Shown: in pieces, positions 26,569 through 38,567 of the stretch | How the letters are laid out: every line of letters starts with the position of its first letter | How positions within the stretch are numbered: position 1 is the stretch's first letter | Source: Neobacillus jeddahensis | GTDB lineage: Bacteria > Bacillota > Bacilli > Bacillales > Cytobacillaceae | Direction: 5' to 3' | Assembly: GCF_000612625.1 (NCBI RefSeq) | Contig: NZ_CCAS010000027.1 | Location: forward strand, 1-54,922 | Length of the DNA stretch: 54,922 bases | The notes under the pieces: model-generated | The model's input: only the letters and a program-made list of their open reading frames with translations | Databases searched by the model: none | Told to the model about the DNA's origin: nothing | Translations under genes and position numbers: made by a program

Positions 26569-26586
26569 TTATTGTCAAAAAGAAGA

Positions 26587-26635
26587 GGTGTCAGGCACCG
26601 CTCGTGGACATTGTCCACGAACGGTGCCTGACACC
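26587..26635. repeat. 49-bp palindrome built from the 13-bp repeat
   Basis: GGTGTCAGGCACCG, one unpaired base, TCGTGGACA, T, TGTCCACGA, one unpaired base, CGGTGCCTGACACC. 14 plus 9 perfect pairs. It lies ten bases past the stop of the 26645 gene and could end its transcript, though no long T tract follows on the minus strand. The arms are the core found twice in the anti-sigma gene. Confidence 0.9.
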
Positions 26636-26644
26636 CTTTCTACT

Positions 26645-27634
26645 TTATGCAGGTTGTTTATTCTTTTTCAGCGATGTTTGTAGTTTTACTCGTGCGTTGA
26701 TAGTTGGAACAAGGATACCGACGATGGCAACAGGGACGAGCTCCCACATTTCGATTGGCGGGGTGATGAGTAGGCCAGACTGCTGGATGGCAAACAGCAC
26801 AAGGAAGTAGGCAATGCTTCCGACCAGTCCTGCCAGCCAGCTGGTTTTTCTAAACAGTAAAAATGAGAGCGGAATCAAGATTAGTGTTATCGGGACATAG
26901 GATGTTGGATAACCTACAGCTGCAAAGATCGCCTTTCCGACAAAACGTAACAAAATGTACAAAGCAGCACCCATTATCGGGATTTTAGCATCACGACAAA
27001 TTCGAATAATTAGGACGGTTAATAAGACGACCATTAGGACTGAATAAATGGGATAAACATATTCAGGGATGCCGCCAAAAATTTGGGAGGCAGGATCAGA
27101 GATTAATTCCAGTATTTCCTGTGATGCGATCGATTTCCCATGAATGTATTGATCATAAGAGATAGCCCCATTTTCCTGCTGCATATTCGGGAACATCAAG
27201 CATTCGAGTAAGAACATCGCAAACCATGTATGCATGGACTTCCAGCTGGGCTGGATATTCCGGGTATACAGGAAGTAGCCGCGCCAAACGCCGAGAATCA
27301 TTATATCTGTGGCAATATAATAAATAAAATGGGTTGGACTCCAGGTCGTTAAATCGATTCCATAGGCGATATGGTAGGTAAAATCTAAGGGAATGCCAAT
27401 TAAGAATAGAACATAGCCAATCGTAATGAGGTTCCTAGAGAATTTATCCATATAATGCGCGCGGCGCCACTCCTTATAGAGTAAGTAACCTCCTAAGACA
27501 AATCCCAATGTATTGACAATATGCGGGATGGAATATTCCTCAAACAAATATTTAAAATGATAAGAAGCATCCCAAGCAGAACCGATAAATTTTAATAAAA
27601 AGGCAAGCACCCATAAACGGTAATATTTCACGAT
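26645..27634 (-). CDS. Multi-pass membrane protein with duplicated D-x3-H...H motif
   Basis: Not recognised. About 329 residues with eight or more hydrophobic helices and a basic tail. The first 105 residues contain an internal duplication: D21-A-S-Y-H25 with H37 after 11 residues (motif PH), and D83-F-T-Y-H87 with H101 after 13 residues (motif SPTH). Paired Asp and His at helix ends suggest metal or haem ligands, which is an inference. Start: GTG with GAGAGGATG eight bases upstream; a longer frame to 27676 has no site. The next gene upstream is on the same strand 54 bases away. Confidence 0.75.
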   Translation of the reverse strand: MVKYYRLWVLAFLLKFIGSAWDASYHFKYLFEEYSIPHIVNTLGFVLGGYLLYKEWRRAHYMDKFSRNLITIGYVLFLIGIPLDFTYHIAYGIDLTTWSPTHFIYYIATDIMILGVWRGYFLYTRNIQPSWKSMHTWFAMFLLECLMFPNMQQENGAISYDQYIHGKSIASQEILELISDPASQIFGGIPEYVYPIYSVLMVVLLTVLIIRICRDAKIPIMGAALYILLRFVGKAIFAAVGYPTSYVPITLILIPLSFLLFRKTSWLAGLVGSIAYFLVLFAIQQSGLLITPPIEMWELVPVAIVGILVPTINARVKLQTSLKKNKQPA

Positions 27635-27688
27635 ATCATCCTCTCTACATTGATAACCATAACCGCTCCGTGCCAAAGTGTTTCTCTC

Positions 27689-28078
27689 TTATCCTAATAG
27701 GTCAAAGGGATCACCAAAAATGGCTATCAGAATATAGTTTATGACTAAAGCAATAGCAAAGGTGATTCCAGTCACACGGACATTTTTTTGCGTAAATAAT
27801 TTATAGATAAAGGCAATTCCTAAGCTGACAACAACGATGTTACAGGTTAAAAAGGTCCAAAGTAAACTTTCACTGTGCTCTACGGCTGTAACATGAAATA
27901 AGTATAATGGGATCAACTGCGTAATTCCTCCAAGTATAACGTTTAATGAACTAGGCCAGATGCTAGAGCGACAATGAACATGAATAGTAACATCGCAGCC
28001 TTTTGATAAATAGTTCCTTTTTATCTTGCTTCTAATCTTATCATAGGTAATAAGGGAATTTACATAAAATTCTTGCAT
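27689..28078 (-). CDS. Small membrane protein, 5' end probably frameshifted
   Basis: Not recognised. The last 85 residues (from about ILGGITQLIPLYLFH) form three hydrophobic helices ending FGDPFDLLG. The first 40 residues of the frame look unnatural for a membrane protein (KIRSKIKRNYLSKGCDV and many His, Cys and Arg). In another frame, starting at an ATG at 27993, the DNA encodes MLLFMFIVALASGLVH, a good membrane N-terminus that stops at 27943 exactly where the other frame becomes hydrophobic. One missing T in TTCATTAAACG would join the two as VHLNVILGG. Either a pseudogene, a sequencing error, or a TTG start near ILGGITQ giving about 75 residues. Confidence 0.5.
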   Translation of the reverse strand: MQEFYVNSLITYDKIRSKIKRNYLSKGCDVTIHVHCRSSIWPSSLNVILGGITQLIPLYLFHVTAVEHSESLLWTFLTCNIVVVSLGIAFIYKLFTQKNVRVTGITFAIALVINYILIAIFGDPFDLLG

Positions 28079-28139
28079 TGATTCTATCAGGTAATGTACA
28101 TTAAGGTGGACTGACTATGCTTTGAAAGGAGAATGGCCT

Positions 28140-28955
28140 TTGAAATATTTTGCTGTTATCTTCCTTCTTTTCAGCTCTGTATTACTATCCGCATGTAACT
28201 CCATAAAAGTCCCAAAATCAATGGCAGATCATAAAATGAGTGCAATCCCAACGAATGTGGTCCCTACCCAGTCAGCATGGATATTTCCAGATCACCCGAA
28301 GGCGAAAGAGAAAACCCCCATTTCTATTTTAATAAAAGATAAATCCGGTCAACCGATCAAGTCCTTTGAGACGGTTCATGAAAAAAAGATGCATTTATTC
28401 ATTGTCAGTAAGGATTTAGCTTATTTTTCTCATATCCATCCAAAATATAAAGGAAACGGACAATTTGATATTACTACCACTTTCCCAGCGGGAGGTGACT
28501 ACAAGCTAATTGCTGATGTTACACCTAAAGGGGGCGGTGATAGTAGTATAGAGAGTCATTGGCAGTATGTGGGGGGGGAGGCAGCAAAGGAAGTACCCCT
28601 TGTTCCAGATCAGGAGCTTACTAAAGTGGTTGACGGAAAAAAAGTATCACTCACATTTACTGAACTTACAGCAGGCAAGACGTTACATATGACCTTCACG
28701 ATTAATGATGCTAAAACCAATCAGCCGATTAAAAATTTGCAGCCCTATTTAGGTGCCATGGGTCATACCGTCGCCATGAGTGCAGATACCGAAAATTACT
28801 TACACATCCATCCGATGACAACAGCTGAGAATGGACCAATAGTGATCTTTATGACTATTTTCCCCAAACCAGGGATCTACAAGATTTGGGGGCAATTTAA
28901 GCATAATGATAAGGTCTTCACCGTACCATTTGTGATCGACGTTCCAAAAAAATAG
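28140..28955 (+). CDS. Lipoprotein with two HIHP-containing domains (YtkA/FixH-like)
   Basis: Secreted lipoprotein, 271 residues. The signal peptide ends in LLSAC, with the lipid-bearing Cys at 19. Two similar domains follow: the first has MHLFIVSKDLAYFSHIHP near 85-102 then FPAGGDYKLIADV; the second has GHTVAMSADTENYLHIHP near 206-223 then FPKPGIYKIWGQF. The His-x-His-Pro pairs look like a copper or other metal site, as in YtkA/CopC-like domains; that is inference. Start: TTG eight bases after AAAGGAG, which gives a proper signal peptide. It is divergent from the two membrane genes. Confidence 0.83.
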   Translation: MKYFAVIFLLFSSVLLSACNSIKVPKSMADHKMSAIPTNVVPTQSAWIFPDHPKAKEKTPISILIKDKSGQPIKSFETVHEKKMHLFIVSKDLAYFSHIHPKYKGNGQFDITTTFPAGGDYKLIADVTPKGGGDSSIESHWQYVGGEAAKEVPLVPDQELTKVVDGKKVSLTFTELTAGKTLHMTFTINDAKTNQPIKNLQPYLGAMGHTVAMSADTENYLHIHPMTTAENGPIVIFMTIFPKPGIYKIWGQFKHNDKVFTVPFVIDVPKK

Positions 28956-28959
28956 ATTC

Positions 28960-28992
28960 AAAAAACCCTCCTCAAATTGAGAAGGGTTTTTT
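28960..28992. terminator. Bidirectional terminator between lipoprotein gene and pruA
   Basis: AAAAAACCCTCCTC, AAATT, GAGAAGGGTTTTTT. One internal mismatch, A tract and T tract on either side; it serves both converging genes. Confidence 0.9.
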
Positions 28993-29003
28993 GGGTGCTA
29001 AAA

Positions 29004-30551
29004 TTAATACATTTCTGAAGTTGTCTTCGCTTGCATGTGAAGAAGCAAGTAGTCTGGTCCGCCCGCTTTAGAGTCAGTTCCGGACATATTGAAGCCACCA
29101 AATGGCTGATACCCAACAATGGCACCCGTACAAGAACGGTTGAAGTAAAGGTTCCCGACATGGAAATCCTCACGTGCTTGTTCTTGATGTGCACGGTTCT
29201 TTGTGATTACCGCACCTGTTAATCCGTACTCTGTATTGTTGGCAATTTCAATTGCTTTCGTAAAGTCTTTTGCCTTTGTGAAACCAACTACAGGGCCAAA
29301 GATTTCTTCCTGCATAATCCGGGCTGTAGGGGAAAGATCAGCAATAATTGTCGGTTTGATGAAGTATCCTTTTGAATTATCCCCTTCACCACCAGTCATT
29401 AATTTACCCTCGCCTTTACCAATTTCAATGTATTCCATGATTTTGTTAAAGGCATTAATATCATTTACAGGTCCCATAAATGTCCCTTGCTCAGTTGGAT
29501 CTCCAACTGTCAATTGATTGGTTAATTCCACAGCGCGATTTAAGACTTGATCATAGACGTCTTCTACAATGACGGCACGTGAACATGCTGAACACTTTTG
29601 ACCGGAGAAGCCGAATGCCCCTGCTACAATTGATTGTGCAGCAAGTTCTAAATCTGCTTCACTATCCACAACAATAGTATCTTTACCGCCCATTTCTGCA
29701 ATCAAACGTTTCATCCAAACTTGTCCTGGGTTTACTTTTGAAGAACGGTCGAAAATACGAAGGCCGACATCACGAGATCCTGTAAAGCTGATGAAACGAG
29801 TATCTTTATGGTCAACTAAATAGTCACCCACCTCAGCACCGCTACCTGGTACAAAGTTTAATACGCCTTTTGGTAATCCCGCTTCTTCCATGACTTCAAC
29901 AAATTTCGCTGCAATAATCGGCGTTGTTGATGCTGGCTTTAATAGGACAGTATTACCAGACACGATAGCCGCTACGGTTGTTCCTGCCATGATAGCAAAA
30001 GGGAAATTCCATGGCGAAATAATAACACCAACGCCAAGTGGAATATAGTCATATCGATTAAATTCATTTGGTCTGCTTTGAACTGGGACACCATCTTTAA
30101 GTGCTAGCATTTGACGGCCATAATATTCAAGGAAGTCAATACCTTCAGCTGTGTCAGCATCTGCTTCTCTCCAAGGTTTACCCGCTTCTTTTGTCATTAA
30201 TGCCGAAAACTCATGCTTACGGCGGCGAATAATGGCAGCAGCCTTAAAGAGGACATCTGCACGTACTTCTGGTTTCGTTTTTTTCCACGTTTTAAAAGCT
30301 TCCACTGCTGCTTGCATCGCTTTTTCAGCAAGTTCTTGGTTAGCTTTGGAAACCCGGCCAATTACTTCTTCTTTATTTGATGGATTATAGGAAACGATTT
30401 TATCTTCTGTAGTGATTTTTTCTCCGCCAATCACAAGGTCATAATCCTGGCCTAAATAGCCCTCAACCGTTTTTAGTGCTTGAAGATAGGCTTGACGATT
30501 GTCTTCCACTGAAAAATCTGTAAATGGTTCGTGCTTATAAGGTTGTATCAT
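29004..30551 (-). CDS. pruA: 1-pyrroline-5-carboxylate dehydrogenase
   Basis: Oxidises glutamate semialdehyde / pyrroline-5-carboxylate to glutamate with NAD, the last step of proline and arginine breakdown. 515 residues, exactly the size of B. subtilis RocA and PutC. ALDH marks: [14 protein letters not shown] near 175, FTGSRDVG near 252, LIAEMGGKD near 290 with the general-base Glu, and [14 protein letters not shown] near 320 with the catalytic Cys. Start at the ATG after GTAGGAGGGG; the longer frame has no site. It could be called rocA. A cre-like sequence lies just before the ribosome site. Confidence 0.95.
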   Translation of the reverse strand: MIQPYKHEPFTDFSVEDNRQAYLQALKTVEGYLGQDYDLVIGGEKITTEDKIVSYNPSNKEEVIGRVSKANQELAEKAMQAAVEAFKTWKKTKPEVRADVLFKAAAIIRRRKHEFSALMTKEAGKPWREADADTAEGIDFLEYYGRQMLALKDGVPVQSRPNEFNRYDYIPLGVGVIISPWNFPFAIMAGTTVAAIVSGNTVLLKPASTTPIIAAKFVEVMEEAGLPKGVLNFVPGSGAEVGDYLVDHKDTRFISFTGSRDVGLRIFDRSSKVNPGQVWMKRLIAEMGGKDTIVVDSEADLELAAQSIVAGAFGFSGQKCSACSRAVIVEDVYDQVLNRAVELTNQLTVGDPTEQGTFMGPVNDINAFNKIMEYIEIGKGEGKLMTGGEGDNSKGYFIKPTIIADLSPTARIMQEEIFGPVVGFTKAKDFTKAIEIANNTEYGLTGAVITKNRAHQEQAREDFHVGNLYFNRSCTGAIVGYQPFGGFNMSGTDSKAGGPDYLLLHMQAKTTSEMY

Positions 30552-30575
30552 TTCTAAAACCCCTCCTACGTATGT

Positions 30576-30589
30576 ATAAAACGTTTTCA
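30576..30589. promoter_or_regulatory. Possible CcpA (cre) site upstream of pruA
   Basis: Minus strand TGAAAACGTTTTAT agrees with the cre consensus TGWAANCGNTNWCA except near the 3' end. It lies 25 bases before the start codon, where binding could block transcription. Carbon repression of proline breakdown is plausible. Confidence 0.35.
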
Positions 30590-30666
30590 CCCATAATCCA
30601 TTCTACAGGAATCATTTCCGAGTATCAAATGAAATGCGGAAGCTCCCTCGCCTGTCTCAGTAAAAC

Positions 30667-30695
30667 AAAAAGAACTGGCATGTGCGCCAGTTCTT
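30667..30695 (-). terminator. Terminator of the pcrB-pcrA-ligA-camS group
   Basis: Minus strand AAGAACTGGC, loop of six, GCCAGTTCTT then TTTG. The left arm begins inside the camS stop codon. Ten perfect pairs. Confidence 0.9.
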
Positions 30696-31854
30696 ATTGA
30701 TAAATATGAACGAATGGTTCCGTTTCATCCGCTTTTTTGACAATTAGTGCTTCTGGACCATCAACAGAGGTAATACTTACGGAAACGGACAAATACTTAG
30801 GGAAATGCTCCATCACTAAACCTGTCACATATTGGGAGAATCCGATTCCTTCTGATTTCCCGTAGAATTGAATTGGAATCGTAATATTCATATCCTGCAG
30901 CTGATCACCAATATAAAATGCCCTGCCAATTACACCGTTAAAATTCGGAAAGTACTCTTCCACATCCTGCTTGAAATTTGCGAATGAAATCGAATCATCA
31001 CGGTGATCATTTTCGGCATCCGTCGAAGGAAATAAATAGTATTTCTCATCTACCTTTTCCCAATCATTTAAGCTTGTACTTCCTTTATCGACTGTGGAAT
31101 AAGTGAAAAATGTACCAGGCACCACAGATGATTTGCTTTGTTGTTCAAATAAAGCAACGGTGATTGGGATATCCTTCAAATCTTTCATTGCACGAATTCG
31201 TTTTACTACTTCTTCAGCCATTTTCTTTCCTTCTTTTTCTACTTCAGCAAAAGGAAGCTTTTGTTCTAACGTATCACCATCAGGAACTAACTTATAGTAA
31301 TAGATAGAATTCATGGCGAGGCCAATCGTTATTCCTGCAAGGGTGACATTTCCTTTATCATCCTTTGTTAAGTAGTCATGTTCTAAAATATGGGCCAAAT
31401 AAATTGGTGCTGTCGGGGCTGCTCCAGCTGCACTAGTATCAACTGGATTTAGTCCGATATTATCAGCAGCCTTTATATTGTTTGCCGTAAGCTGGGCATC
31501 TGTATATTTTCGGCTGAGCCACTGTTTAACCGTTTCTGCTTTAATTTTCTGACCTTCTTGAAAATAAAATTTCTCTGTATCAAAGCTGTTCTGGGCAATG
31601 CGCATTAAGCCCATTTCAAACTCGTTTAAATCATATCTTGTATTAATATTATTGACGACCAATCCCCGTGCTTCCCCTGGTTTAAAGGGGAGAATAGTAC
31701 GGTAATAATTGTCGGAAATATTATAATTAGGAATAATCGCCTTCCCTTTCGTTTTCTCCTCTGTTTGGACGGTATCATTTTGCTTTTGGAAATTCGGTGC
31801 ACAAGCACTTAGCAAAAAGACAAGGGAGAGAGCGACTACTGAGAACTTTTTCAT
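30694..31854 (-). CDS. camS: CamS family sex-pheromone lipoprotein
   Basis: 386-residue lipoprotein of the CamS family (B. subtilis YerH). In enterococci and staphylococci the CamS signal peptide is the source of a pheromone peptide; the role of the mature protein is unknown. Signal peptide MKKFSVVALSLVFLLSAC with lipobox Cys 18. The mature part has the conserved NNINTRYDLNEFEMGLMRIA and, near the end, PNFNGVIGRAFY. It is 13 bases behind ligA, in the same order as B. subtilis. Confidence 0.93.
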   Translation of the reverse strand: MKKFSVVALSLVFLLSACAPNFQKQNDTVQTEEKTKGKAIIPNYNISDNYYRTILPFKPGEARGLVVNNINTRYDLNEFEMGLMRIAQNSFDTEKFYFQEGQKIKAETVKQWLSRKYTDAQLTANNIKAADNIGLNPVDTSAAGAAPTAPIYLAHILEHDYLTKDDKGNVTLAGITIGLAMNSIYYYKLVPDGDTLEQKLPFAEVEKEGKKMAEEVVKRIRAMKDLKDIPITVALFEQQSKSSVVPGTFFTYSTVDKGSTSLNDWEKVDEKYYLFPSTDAENDHRDDSISFANFKQDVEEYFPNFNGVIGRAFYIGDQLQDMNITIPIQFYGKSEGIGFSQYVTGLVMEHFPKYLSVSVSITSVDGPEALIVKKADETEPFVHIYQ

Positions 31855-31867
31855 CTCAAATCACCTC

Positions 31868-36189
<4,322 letters not shown>

Positions 36190-36260
36190 TTCTTCCACCA
36201 CCATTTACAAACATTTGTTCTTATTTTTATCATAACGTTCTTCTTAGTATGAAGCAAATT

Positions 36261-36944
36261 CTAGCGAATTGTTTTTACAGTTTCTAGCGCTTGATCAAAA
36301 TCTTCATAAATAGCATTCCCAACGACAATTACATCGGCATGCTTGGCCATTTCTAAGGCTTGTTCTGGTGTTGCAATACCGCCGCCATAAAAAAGGACCG
36401 TGCTTTCAAGTACTTTTTTGACTCCAGCCACGACGATTGGGTCGCCATATTTACCGCTATATTCTAAATAAAAAATAGGAAGCTGAAACATTTTTTCAGC
36501 CATCATAGCATAGGCCTTTACATCGTCAATTGTTATGTTTGCATTGGCTGACGTCAGTTGTGCCGCCTTGCAATCCTCATTCAAAATACAATACCCTTCC
36601 ATGGCGAATTCTTCCCAGTCCATAATTTCGCCAAATTCCTTAACGGCCTGATGATGCAGTCCTGTAATCCATCTGGCTTCGTTGCTATTAAGGATGGTTG
36701 GGATAAAATAAAGGTCAAATCCTGGTGTAACGGTGTCAATCCTCGATACCTCCAGCACGCATGGAACGGTGTAGCGACGAATTCTCGCCATTAGGTCGAG
36801 GACGTTCTCAATAGTGATTCCATCGGTTCCTCCCACAATCACAGCATCTGTCCCTGATTCACATATTTTTTCTAATTGATCGTCTGTTATTTCTTTATTT
36901 GGATCGAGTTTGAACACATGCCGCCACTCGCGAAAATCATACAT
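36261..36944 (-). CDS. pcrB: Heptaprenylglyceryl phosphate synthase
   Basis: Joins sn-glycerol-1-phosphate and heptaprenyl diphosphate to an archaeal-type ether lipid precursor in Bacillus. 227-residue TIM barrel: [13 protein letters not shown] at the start, [11 protein letters not shown] near 35, [10 protein letters not shown] near 160 and [12 protein letters not shown] near 188, then [15 protein letters not shown]. Start at the ATG after GGAGGATT; the frame runs 25 codons further upstream but that part is not conserved. Directly ahead of pcrA as in B. subtilis. Confidence 0.95.
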   Translation of the reverse strand: MYDFREWRHVFKLDPNKEITDDQLEKICESGTDAVIVGGTDGITIENVLDLMARIRRYTVPCVLEVSRIDTVTPGFDLYFIPTILNSNEARWITGLHHQAVKEFGEIMDWEEFAMEGYCILNEDCKAAQLTSANANITIDDVKAYAMMAEKMFQLPIFYLEYSGKYGDPIVVAGVKKVLESTVLFYGGGIATPEQALEMAKHADVIVVGNAIYEDFDQALETVKTIR

Positions 36945-37075
36945 TAACAAAATCCTCCCACACTCAGTAGTCCATTCCTCCATTATAGCATTGGAGGAAA
37001 CGATAAAAAAATAAAACAATAATGCAAATTATAGGAAAAACGGAGCTACCCTTTAGACCAATATTGTCAAAAAGA

Positions 37076-37104
37076 AAAACCGAAGAGTATACTCCCCGGT
37101 TTTG
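37076..37104 (-). terminator. Terminator of yerC
   Basis: Minus strand AAAACCG, GG, GAGTATACTC palindrome, TT, CGGTTTTT. Strong stem and T tract past the yerC stop. Confidence 0.85.
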
Positions 37105-37106
37105 AA

Positions 37107-37421
37107 TTATTCTTCTTCTGTTTTACTAGCGTCTTCTTTAATTCGCTTCAGCACCATTTCGTACGTATCATTTCCAAAATTCAAGCAGCGTTTAACACGG
37201 GAAATCGTTGCAGTACTTGCGCCAGTTTCTGTTTCGATTTTATGATAGGTATTTCCTTCGCGGAGCATTCTTGCTACGTCAAGCCGCTGTGCTAACGACT
37301 GAATTTCATTGATCGTGCATAAATCATCAAAAAATCGATAACATTCTTCTAAATCATTTAATGAGAGAACAGCTTGAAATAATTGATCGAGCTCTTTTCC
37401 TCGTAATTTATTTATTTGCAT
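37107..37421 (-). CDS. yerC: YerC/YecD family TrpR-related protein
   Basis: 104 residues, all-helical, with a TrpR-like helix-turn-helix: EIQSLAQRLDVARMLREGNTYHKIETETGASTAT-type spacing at residues 38-72, followed by ISRVKRCLNFGNDTY. The family is named for B. subtilis YerC. It probably binds DNA; the target is unknown. It is 20 bases after yerB and ends at its own terminator. Confidence 0.92.
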   Translation of the reverse strand: MQINKLRGKELDQLFQAVLSLNDLEECYRFFDDLCTINEIQSLAQRLDVARMLREGNTYHKIETETGASTATISRVKRCLNFGNDTYEMVLKRIKEDASKTEEE

Positions 37422-37441
37422 GTACTTTACCCCTTTTAACT

Positions 37442-38494
37442 TTATTGTGCATTAAAGGAAACACTTGCTTCGAGTCCTGGATTGGTTGGAACCACGTTTA
37501 CCCATGTTTTCCCTTGTACAAATGGAACTTCTGCTCCGTTTTTGATTGGAACAATTCTGCCGTCCTTATTCGCCCATTCCACTTCTTGGACCTTTCCCAT
37601 CTGGACTAAATAGGCTTTACCACCGGACTTCAGATCAATATCTCGTCTACCATAAGAATCAATAATTTTGTGAACAGCTTCGACAATAAACAGATTATCA
37701 AGCAATACAGGCTCATTGGTGTCCAAATCGACTGATTGTTCCCCACCAGAAAAGCGCTTATATTTTCTGAGTGCACTGTCATATTCATATACAGAATCAG
37801 ATGTTCCACTCTTCGAATAGGTAATTTTCACGGTGTTTGCATCATTTCCGGTAATCTTGCCTCGTTCCTCTTCTGACATGAACGTAAAGCCAGGAGGACT
37901 TTCTTCCATCGAATAGTTCTTTTGCTCAGCGCCCTTTAGAATGTTCTCATAAGTAATATAGGAGTTGTGGGGCGCCTTCCGGGTAGTTGATCGTTTAAAC
38001 AAGGTACCATCATAAATCATACCATTTAAATTATCAATATGTTCGTTCTCAAGTTTCGCCTTTGCTTCCTCGCTCCAGCCATGGGCAACATAGAGGGCAT
38101 CCAATCCTTTGGCTAACTCAACATAATAGTCGCGCGCACTACGAACTGGTCCGATATTTTTAGGCTTTTCACTTTGAAAAACAGCAAGAAAGCGAGTGAT
38201 ATCTCCTTCCGCTAGCAGTTCATACACAATATCTGCCTGATTTAATCCTGATTGTGGTCTAGCCTTCGGATGATTATTCACCATGACAGCTACTGCACGT
38301 TCATCTATTTTTGTATCAGTGCCTATACCCGTTAATGGATAATAATACGGATCGCTAGTTTTTACGGCTTCCTCTTTTTCCTCTGTTTTTACCGGAATCT
38401 CTTCTTTCTTGCCTGCTTCACTACTTGTTTCCTTTTTATTACAACCTGAAAGTAGTAATAAAATAGCTGCCACGGCAACAGCCCATTTTCTCAT
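37442..38494 (-). CDS. yerB: DUF3048 lipoprotein (YerB)
   Basis: 350-residue lipoprotein; signal peptide with LLLSGC, lipid-bearing Cys 18. The Glu/Lys-rich linker (residues 20-45) leads to the two DUF3048 domains: DERAVAVMVNNHPKARPQSGLNQADIVYELLAEGDITRFLAVF at about 65-107, and the C-terminal part with VDLDTNEPVLLDNLFIVEA near 235. Function unknown; the same gene lies here in B. subtilis. The ATG was chosen with GGGGTG eight bases upstream; a GTG three codons earlier is alternative. Confidence 0.92.
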   Translation of the reverse strand: MRKWAVAVAAILLLLSGCNKKETSSEAGKKEEIPVKTEEKEEAVKTSDPYYYPLTGIGTDTKIDERAVAVMVNNHPKARPQSGLNQADIVYELLAEGDITRFLAVFQSEKPKNIGPVRSARDYYVELAKGLDALYVAHGWSEEAKAKLENEHIDNLNGMIYDGTLFKRSTTRKAPHNSYITYENILKGAEQKNYSMEESPPGFTFMSEEERGKITGNDANTVKITYSKSGTSDSVYEYDSALRKYKRFSGGEQSVDLDTNEPVLLDNLFIVEAVHKIIDSYGRRDIDLKSGGKAYLVQMGKVQEVEWANKDGRIVPIKNGAEVPFVQGKTWVNVVPTNPGLEASVSFNAQ

Positions 38495-38567
38495 CTTATG
38501 CACACCCCAATTTCATTTCCAAGCTCTATATTTACTTTCACGCTTTACCTCTTTACATACTTACAGT

